A stretch of 10,807 nucleotides of DNA from Deltaproteobacteria bacterium (lineage in GTDB: Bacteria; UBA10199; DSSB01), in the NCBI GenBank assembly GCA_020440745.1, contig JAGRNM010000029.1:1-10807 (forward strand), given 5' to 3'. Shown here piece after piece: positions 1-4,895 of the stretch (position 1 is its first letter; the number at the start of each line of letters is the position of its first letter). The notes beneath the pieces are model-generated. The model worked only from the letters and a program-made list of their open reading frames with translations, made no database searches and was not told the origin of the DNA. Position numbers and translations under genes: made by a program.

Positions 1-66
1 TTCTTATTAGACCAAGGCTTGACCAACTTAATTCCTTTTTTAATCCATCAAAGAGGACTATAAGCA

Positions 67-96
67 TTGACTTTTGTAAGTCGAAAGCTTTACAAC
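67..96 (+). promoter_or_regulatory. Candidate vegetative promoter of pyrG
   Basis: TTGACT at 67-72 differs from the -35 consensus at one base. It is followed 17-18 bases later by TTACAA/TACAAC (90-96), a moderate -10. The start would fall roughly 20 bases before the GTG of pyrG, giving a short leader that holds the Shine-Dalgarno AGGAG (111-115). Bases 1-66 hold nothing I recognise; two plus-strand frames are open at the left edge (to stops at 61-63 and 123-125), so the tail of an upstream gene is possible but not identifiable. Confidence 0.35.
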
Positions 97-121
97 AATC
101 TCCCAAAGCTAGGAGAAAATT

Positions 122-1810
122 GTGAAGACTAAGTTTATTTTTACCACCGGAGGTGTGGTCTCCTCTTTGGGAAAAGGTCTCGCCACTGCCAGCCTGGGCG
201 CCCTTCTCGAAAACCGGGGACTTAAAATCACCATTCTTAAACTGGATCCCTATATCAACGTGGATCCTGGCACGATGAATCCCTTTCAACACGGAGAGGT
301 CTACGTCACCGACGATGGTGCCGAAACCGACCTAGACCTAGGACATTACGAACGCTTTACCCAAGCTAAGATGAGTCAGCGTAACAATGTCACGACGGGA
401 CGCATTTACAACTCAGTCATTCAAAAAGAACGCCGTGGCGAATACCTAGGCAAAACTGTTCAGGTGATTCCCCACATCACCGACGAGATTAAAGCCGCCA
501 TTTTAAGAGTCGCTGATGACGTGGATTTAGTCATGGTAGAAATTGGTGGCACAGTGGGCGATATTGAGAGCCTACCTTTTTTGGAGGCTATTAGACAGTT
601 CCAATACGACGTAGGACCTGAAAACGTCCTCTATATACACCTAACCCTAGTCCCCTTTATCGCTGCTGCGGGAGAGATTAAAACCAAACCTACCCAACAC
701 AGCGTCCAAAAACTTCGAGAAATTGGTATCCAACCAGACATCTTACTCTGCCGAAGTGAAGAAAGCCTACCCCAAGAAATCCGCAGTAAGATTGGCATGT
801 TTTGTAATGTCGCCCAAGATCGGGTCTTTACTGCCCAGGATGTGGCCAATATCTATGAGCTACCTTTAAAATTTTATGAACAAGGAGTAGACGAAAAACT
901 CGTTGAACTCCTCAATATCTGGACCCGCAAACCGGACCTAGTCAAATGGAAGGCTCTGACCAAAAGAATCCAAAATCCCGAACACGAGTGCACCATCGCT
1001 GTAGTGGGTAAATACGTCGAACTAGGAGACTCCTACAAAAGTCTTAACGAAGCCCTGCGCCATGGTGGCTATGCCGAAAAAGCCCAAGTAAAATTAAAAT
1101 TTATCGATAGCGAAAGTCTGGAAAAAGACAAAAACTGGCGACAAAAATTTAAAGATGTCCAAGGCATTTTGGTCCCCGGGGGCTTTGGAGACCGCGGTGT
1201 GGAAGGCAAAATCCTAGCCATTAGACACGCCCGAGAAAAACAAATTCCTTTTTTTGGCATTTGTCTAGGCATGCAACTAGCTTGCATTGAATTTGCTAGA
1301 CATGCCTGTGGTATTAGCAAAGCCAATAGTCGAGAGTTTGACGCCAACTGTGAAGACCCTGTCATTGACCTCATGGAAGAGCAAAAAAAGCTCATCAATA
1401 AAGGGGCTACCATGCGCTTGGGCGCCTTTCCCTGTATTATTACTAAAGACACCCTAGCTCAAAAACTCTATCAAGAAAGAGAAGTCAGCGAACGCCATCG
1501 ACATCGTTATGAATTTAATAATGCTTATCGAAAAAAGCTAGAAGAAGCCGGACTAGTCTTTAGCGGCCTCTCACCGGATGAACTCTTAGTAGAGATGATC
1601 GAACTACCCAACCATCCTCATTTCTTGGCCTGTCAATTTCACCCTGAATTTAAAAGTAGGCCCATGGCACCCCATCCTCTTTTCCAAGGCTTTATTAAAG
1701 CTGCCTTAGAACAAGCCATGAGGCAAGCCTGGAAGGGCAAGAAAAAAAACGAAGAAGCTGTCTCCAAAGTAGAAAACAAAACCCAGTCCCAATACGCCTC
1801 TGGTCAATAA
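122..1810 (+). CDS. pyrG: CTP synthase (glutamine-hydrolysing)
   Basis: Makes CTP from UTP, ATP and glutamine in the cytoplasm, the last step of de novo pyrimidine nucleotide synthesis. The N-terminal synthase domain (about residues 1-270) opens with the family signature TTGGVVSSLGKG and carries LDPYINVDPGTM and EIGGTVGDIES. The C-terminal class I glutamine amidotransferase domain (about 290-535) has the nucleophile Cys381 in GICLGMQ and the His507/Glu509 pair in QFHPEF. All the residues expected for both half-reactions are present. At 562 residues it is slightly longer than the usual 535-550 because of a Lys/Gln-rich, probably disordered tail after about residue 537. The start is a GTG placed six bases after AGGAG (111-115). 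The downstream neighbour is rpoN after a 263-base gap rather than the kdsA gene often found behind pyrG in deltaproteobacteria. The assignment is secure. Confidence 0.98.
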   Translation: MKTKFIFTTGGVVSSLGKGLATASLGALLENRGLKITILKLDPYINVDPGTMNPFQHGEVYVTDDGAETDLDLGHYERFTQAKMSQRNNVTTGRIYNSVIQKERRGEYLGKTVQVIPHITDEIKAAILRVADDVDLVMVEIGGTVGDIESLPFLEAIRQFQYDVGPENVLYIHLTLVPFIAAAGEIKTKPTQHSVQKLREIGIQPDILLCRSEESLPQEIRSKIGMFCNVAQDRVFTAQDVANIYELPLKFYEQGVDEKLVELLNIWTRKPDLVKWKALTKRIQNPEHECTIAVVGKYVELGDSYKSLNEALRHGGYAEKAQVKLKFIDSESLEKDKNWRQKFKDVQGILVPGGFGDRGVEGKILAIRHAREKQIPFFGICLGMQLACIEFARHACGISKANSREFDANCEDPVIDLMEEQKKLINKGATMRLGAFPCIITKDTLAQKLYQEREVSERHRHRYEFNNAYRKKLEEAGLVFSGLSPDELLVEMIELPNHPHFLACQFHPEFKSRPMAPHPLFQGFIKAALEQAMRQAWKGKKKNEEAVSKVENKTQSQYASGQ

Positions 1811-1854
1811 ATCAAAAGCAAGCCAAGACTTTTTCTACAAATTGCAGCCTACCC

Positions 1855-1884
1855 TTGACAAGTCCACCCTAAAACTTCTTAAAT
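1855..1884 (+). promoter_or_regulatory. Candidate sigma-70-type promoter of rpoN
   Basis: A perfect TTGACA (1855-1860) is followed after 18 bases by TTAAAT (1879-1884), which matches four of six -10 positions. It lies in the pyrG-rpoN gap and points toward rpoN. The predicted start, near 1891, coincides with the sigma-54 type element that follows, so the two promoters would overlap and could compete. The -35 is strong and the -10 only fair. Confidence 0.4.
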
Positions 1885-1888
1885 AGGC

Positions 1889-1906
1889 TTGGCAGAGAAA
1901 TTGCAT
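1889..1906 (+). promoter_or_regulatory. Sigma-54 (-24/-12) promoter in front of rpoN
   Basis: The 18 bases TTGGCAGAGAAATTGCAT match the RpoN promoter consensus (YTGGCAC-N5-TTGCW) with one mismatch: the final C of TGGCAC is G. The invariant GG is at 1891-1892 and the invariant GC at 1903-1904. Their separation (G to G of 12 bases, GG-N10-GC) is the strict spacing this sigma factor requires. Transcription would start near 1915, about 160 bases before the rpoN start codon. Such promoters need an AAA+ enhancer-binding activator; I see no convincing upstream activator site. What I see is the match and its position; autoregulation of rpoN is inferred. Confidence 0.62.
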
Positions 1907-1987
1907 AGGGCCTAAAGACCCTTCGTGCTTAGTTTCAAAAGCATTAAACAAAATTGAGTAGTGGCTCTGCCCATATTGGGAAAACGC

Positions 1988-2028
1988 GGACTGTTTAAGT
2001 TTAATAAAAATGGCCGTCCAAGCAGTCT
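1988..2028 (+). other. Stem-loop in the rpoN leader
   Basis: Bases 1988-1996 (GGACTGTTT) pair with 2020-2028 (AAGCAGTCT) to form nine pairs, two of them G-U, around a 23-base loop. A shorter alternative, GGAC 1988-1991 with GTCC 2016-2019, uses the same left arm and excludes the first. Further upstream GGCAGAG (1891-1897) is exactly complementary to CTCTGCC (1965-1971), and two small hairpins (AGGG/CCCT 1907-1922, TGCTT/AAGCA 1926-1943) lie between them. The rpoN ATG that follows has no evident Shine-Dalgarno, so leader structure could matter for its translation. No known riboswitch class was recognised. Confidence 0.3.
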
Positions 2029-2073
2029 AAAAAATACCAAAAACCGCTACCTTAAACTCAAATACGCTTTTGT

Positions 2074-3522
2074 ATGGCCTTAGAGATTAAACAAAGTCTT
2101 AAGCTTAGTCAGCAACTGGTTCTAACACCCCAATTGCAACAAGCTATTAAATTACTCCAACTGAGTCAGTTGGAATTAGTCGAGCACGTTGAACAAGAAC
2201 TTTTAGAAAATCCTCTTCTAGAAGAAGAAGACCGTTCAGAAAACACTAGCAGCAAGTCTGAGTTAGAAAGCAGCGAAGCTGAAGGCAACGAGCCTAACCT
2301 TGCTAGCGATCAAACAAAGGAGTCTGAAAATCCGCTAGAACAAATCGATTGGGAAAATTACCTCAATAATTATAACGATCCCGGAGAAAGAATGGGATTA
2401 CTCAGCTCCAACGAGGATTTACCCAACTATGAAAACACCCTAGCCAGCCGAGAAAACCTTTTTGAACACCTCCACTGGCAACTCCAAATGAACAACTTAG
2501 ACGAAGCTGAAACTAAGATGGGGGAAATCATCTTAGGGGCCATCGATGAAGACGGTTACCTTCAAGAAAGCGTAGAAGAGCTTTCCCAATCTTCTGGTGA
2601 ATGCCTTGACTTTGTGGAGCATGTTTTAGAAAAAATACAACAATTTGATCCTCCTGGCGTCGGAGCTCGCAACCTACAAGAGTGCCTTTTGCTACAAATT
2701 AGACAATTACCTAAGGGACAACAAGCCCCCCTTCAAAAAATTGTCCAAGAACACCTGAACGACCTTGAACAACGCAACTATCCTAAGATAGCTAAATCCC
2801 TAAAAATCTCCCTCGAAGAATGTCTACATCTTACCAAAATTATTCAGGAACTCGAACCCAAACCAGGTCGCTCCTACAGCACAGGAGAAACACACTATAT
2901 TACTCCTGACGTTTATATCCGAAAAATGGGAGACGAGTGGACCGTCCTACTTAATGAAGACGGCTTACCCAGACTTAAAATCAACAAAATCTACCGTTCC
3001 ATGGCCGAAAGCCGAGGAGGCAAAAGCCAAGAAAAAGATTATGTACAAGAAAAATTAAAAAGTGCCCTTTGGCTTATTCGCAGCATTCACCAAAGACAGC
3101 GCACCCTCTACAAGACTGCCAAAAGTATTTTAAAATTTCAGAAAGATTTTTTTGAAAAGGGAATTAATTATCTCAAACCCATGATCTTACGGGATGTGGC
3201 CGAAGATATCGAAATGCACGAATCGACAGTCAGTCGTGTCACTACCAACAAATATGTACACACCCCCCACGGAATCTTTGAGCTAAAGTACTTTTTTAAC
3301 AGTGGTTTTGCAGGAAGAGAAGGCGAACACTTAGCCAGTGAATCCATTAAAAATAAAATTAAAAGCCTAGTTAACCAAGAAAACCCCAAAAAACCCCTCA
3401 GTGACCAAGGAATCGCCGAAGCCCTTAAAAATTCTAATATTGATATTGCCCGCCGAACCGTGGCAAAATATCGAGAGATGATGGGTATTTTACCCTCCTC
3501 TAAAAGAAGGCAATTTTATTAA
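2074..3522 (+). CDS. rpoN: RNA polymerase sigma-54 factor RpoN
   Basis: Directs RNA polymerase to -24/-12 promoters and depends on ATP-driven enhancer-binding activators. The Gln/Leu-rich activator-responsive region I is at residues 1-50 (LSQQLVLTPQLQQAIKLLQL, then ENPLLEEE). An acidic Ser/Glu-rich linker covers roughly 50-95. The core-binding domain is about 115-310, with FDPPGVGARNLQECL. The helix-turn-helix carries EDIEMHESTVSRVTTNKYVH, and the hallmark RpoN box ARRTVAKYRE is at 459-468. The length of 482 is typical and all regions are intact. An in-frame stop at 2053-2055 leaves ATG 2074 as the only ordinary start, and the MALEIKQSLKLSQQL start matches deltaproteobacterial relatives. No clear Shine-Dalgarno precedes it, which is unusual beside its well-led neighbours. 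It heads the hpf-ptsN cluster; a sigma-54 promoter lies 170 bases upstream. Confidence 0.98.
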   Translation: MALEIKQSLKLSQQLVLTPQLQQAIKLLQLSQLELVEHVEQELLENPLLEEEDRSENTSSKSELESSEAEGNEPNLASDQTKESENPLEQIDWENYLNNYNDPGERMGLLSSNEDLPNYENTLASRENLFEHLHWQLQMNNLDEAETKMGEIILGAIDEDGYLQESVEELSQSSGECLDFVEHVLEKIQQFDPPGVGARNLQECLLLQIRQLPKGQQAPLQKIVQEHLNDLEQRNYPKIAKSLKISLEECLHLTKIIQELEPKPGRSYSTGETHYITPDVYIRKMGDEWTVLLNEDGLPRLKINKIYRSMAESRGGKSQEKDYVQEKLKSALWLIRSIHQRQRTLYKTAKSILKFQKDFFEKGINYLKPMILRDVAEDIEMHESTVSRVTTNKYVHTPHGIFELKYFFNSGFAGREGEHLASESIKNKIKSLVNQENPKKPLSDQGIAEALKNSNIDIARRTVAKYREMMGILPSSKRRQFY

Positions 3523-3637
3523 CAATGCTAACAGAAGTAATCCAAAGTCCTTTAAAACTACTCTCCCCCGCCACTCGTACTCTTTTAAAATTCTTTAATT
3601 TTTCTTTAAACCTTAACCAAACTATTGGGAGGTCCTT

Positions 3638-3967
3638 ATGAACGTCCATGTGACTTTTCGTCACCTTGCTTCCAGTCAATCCTTAAGAGAACATGTTATC
3701 GAAAAATTAGACAAATTCAAAAAATACCTTCACGACCCCATCGACGTCAATGTGGTCTTAAGCGTAGAAAAAATCCGTCAAATTGCCGAAATCAACCTAC
3801 ATGCCAAAGACTTTCAGGCCCATGCCATCGAAGAGAGCCCAGACATGTACAGTTCTATCGATTTAGTCATTAACAAGATGGAACAACAGCTAAGAAAACA
3901 TAAAGATAAAATAAAAGATCACAAAAACCCACAAAAGGTCTTTACAGCGCCTGAGCCAGCCCTCTAA
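3638..3967 (+). CDS. hpf: Ribosome hibernation promoting factor, short form (HPF/YfiA family)
   Basis: Binds the 30S subunit in the mRNA/tRNA channel and silences ribosomes during slow growth or stress. At 109 residues it is a single S30AE-type domain without the C-terminal dimerisation domain of long HPF, so it belongs to the short class that acts with RMF in gammaproteobacteria. Supporting motifs are the N-terminal VTFRHLASSQSLREHVIEKL and the later DMYSSIDLVINKMEQQLRKHKDK, followed by a basic, Pro-containing tail. The ATG sits five bases after a strong GGGAGG (3627-3632). It follows rpoN by 115 bases and precedes ptsN by 10, the conserved order in proteobacteria, so cotranscription with ptsN is likely. 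Confidence 0.95.
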   Translation: MNVHVTFRHLASSQSLREHVIEKLDKFKKYLHDPIDVNVVLSVEKIRQIAEINLHAKDFQAHAIEESPDMYSSIDLVINKMEQQLRKHKDKIKDHKNPQKVFTAPEPAL

Positions 3968-3977
3968 TAAGGGGACT

Positions 3978-4424
3978 ATGTTTTTTAGCCCCCAAAGAAT
4001 CTTTGATACACTTCAAGCAAAGACCAAAACGGAGCTTTTAGAAGAACTAAGCCTAGCTCTCGCCCAAACAGAACCAGGCTTAGAGGCTAAAAGCCTTTTT
4101 AAAGTCTTAAAAGCTAGAGAAGATCTTGGTTCGACTGGCATTGGCAAAGGGGTGGCTATTCCCCACGGAAAAGTCGCCAACCTCGATAAAACCCTCTTAG
4201 CCTTGGGTCGCTCCCCAGAAGGGATCGACTTTGCAAGTCAAGACGGAGAAAAATGCTTTTTGTTTTTTGTCCTCTTGGGTCCTACCGAGGCTACTGGAGA
4301 ACACCTAAGGGCTCTCGCCCAAATATCACGGCTTTTAAAAAAAGAAGAGCTGATTAAACAACTTTATCAAGCCCCCGATGCCCAAAGCCTCTATGAGATT
4401 TTAAACCAGGCTCTTCCCGATTAA
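3978..4424 (+). CDS. ptsN: Nitrogen-PTS EIIA protein (EIIA-Ntr)
   Basis: This is the terminal phospho-acceptor of the regulatory nitrogen phosphotransferase chain (PtsP to NPr to EIIA-Ntr). It does not transport sugar but modulates partners such as potassium transporters and kinases in species where it has been studied. The EIIA type-2 domain fills the 148 residues. The motif KAREDLGSTGIGKGVAIPHG contains the phosphorylated His63, and the later FVLLGPTEATGEHLRALAQISRLL is family-typical. The start ATG lies close behind AAGGGGA (3969-3975), only ten bases after the hpf stop; the gap to the next gene is 14 bases. No PtsP or NPr gene is in the window, so the phosphate donor must be encoded elsewhere. 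Confidence 0.95.
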   Translation: MFFSPQRIFDTLQAKTKTELLEELSLALAQTEPGLEAKSLFKVLKAREDLGSTGIGKGVAIPHGKVANLDKTLLALGRSPEGIDFASQDGEKCFLFFVLLGPTEATGEHLRALAQISRLLKKEELIKQLYQAPDAQSLYEILNQALPD

Positions 4425-4438
4425 AAAAGAGGTGGCAC

Positions 4439-4810
4439 TTGTTGCAATTAAACCTTCTCTCCTTTGGCTACAAACATGGCTTTCCTAAAGAGGCCAATCT
4501 AGTTTTTGATTTACGCTTTTTAAAGAACCCTTATTTTGAGCCAAAGTTAAAAGAAAAAAACGGGCTTGATCCTGAGGTTCAAAACTTTGTCACCCAACAA
4601 AAAGAAGCTCAGTTATTTCTAAAAAAATTAAAAGCTATGCTTCGCTTCTTAATCCCACTCTATTTAAAAAAAGAACAAAACACCCTCACCCTTGCCTTAG
4701 GCTGCACTGGAGGTCAACATCGCTCAGTCAGCCTAATAGAAAGTCTCGCTAAGGAAAATTTTAAAAACGCCCTCATCAAAAAAACACACCGGGATTTAAA
4801 CAAAAACTAG
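4439..4810 (+). CDS. Stand-alone RapZ C-terminal-domain protein
   Basis: All 123 residues correspond to the C-terminal domain of RapZ (YhbJ/YvcJ). I recognise SFGYKHGFPKEANLVFDLRF, then NPYFEPKLKEKNGLDPEVQ, and GCTGGQHRSV at 88-97. In E. coli the matching GCTGGKHRSV loop lies in the pocket reported to bind glucosamine-6-phosphate and to support RNase E adaptor function. The N-terminal P-loop kinase-like domain of about 150 residues is absent. There is no room for it, because ptsN ends 14 bases upstream. The start is TTG, six bases after GAGG within GAGGTG (4429-4434); a second TTG at 4442 is equally possible. The gene occupies the slot where full-length rapZ normally follows ptsN. Its role in this organism is unknown; binding an amino-sugar phosphate is an inference from the conserved loop. 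Confidence 0.85.
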   Translation: MLQLNLLSFGYKHGFPKEANLVFDLRFLKNPYFEPKLKEKNGLDPEVQNFVTQQKEAQLFLKKLKAMLRFLIPLYLKKEQNTLTLALGCTGGQHRSVSLIESLAKENFKNALIKKTHRDLNKN

Positions 4811-4872
4811 CTAAAGATCTTTCAAAGTAACAGCTAGCTCAAGACAACTGTCCCCAATGATAAAGACAAGAT

Positions 4873-4894
4873 AAAAAACTTAAAAATTTTAAGT
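4873..4894 (-). terminator. Candidate intrinsic terminator of the lipoprotein gene
   Basis: Read on the minus strand, ACTTAAAA-T-TTTTAAGT (4894 down to 4878) is a perfect eight-base inverted repeat followed directly by five T (4877-4873). It begins one base after the TGA stop of the lipoprotein gene. The stem is AT-rich and therefore weak, so it may be only partly effective. On the plus strand it follows the RapZ-like gene but lacks a T tract. Confidence 0.4.
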
Positions 4895-4895
4895 A

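Noticed and set aside
1820..1896. GCCAAG ... CTTGGC inverted repeat after pyrG, considered as a pyrG terminator.
   Set aside because: The arms are about 60 bases apart and not followed by a T run; the right arm lies within the sigma-54 element.
2010..2030. Six-codon frame ATG GCC GTC CAA GCA GTC TAA in the rpoN leader, considered as a leader peptide.
   Set aside because: No ribosome site, no run of regulatory codons, and short enough to be chance.
3625..3873. Plus-strand 82-codon frame overlapping hpf.
   Set aside because: Same strand, different frame from hpf; its Arg/Cys/Pro-rich translation looks like an out-of-frame shadow, and the GGGAGG site is spaced for ATG 3638.
4433..4446. TGGCAC...TTGCA resembling a sigma-54 promoter at the start of the RapZ-like gene.
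   Set aside because: The two elements are three bases apart instead of five, so GG and GC are two bases too close. Sigma-54 tolerates almost no spacing change, and the GAGGTG part is better explained as the ribosome binding site.
4807..4837. CTAGCT/AGCTAG inverted repeat with an inner AAAGATCTTT palindrome after the RapZ-like gene, considered as a terminator.
   Set aside because: The six-pair stem has a 19-base loop and no following T run on either strand.
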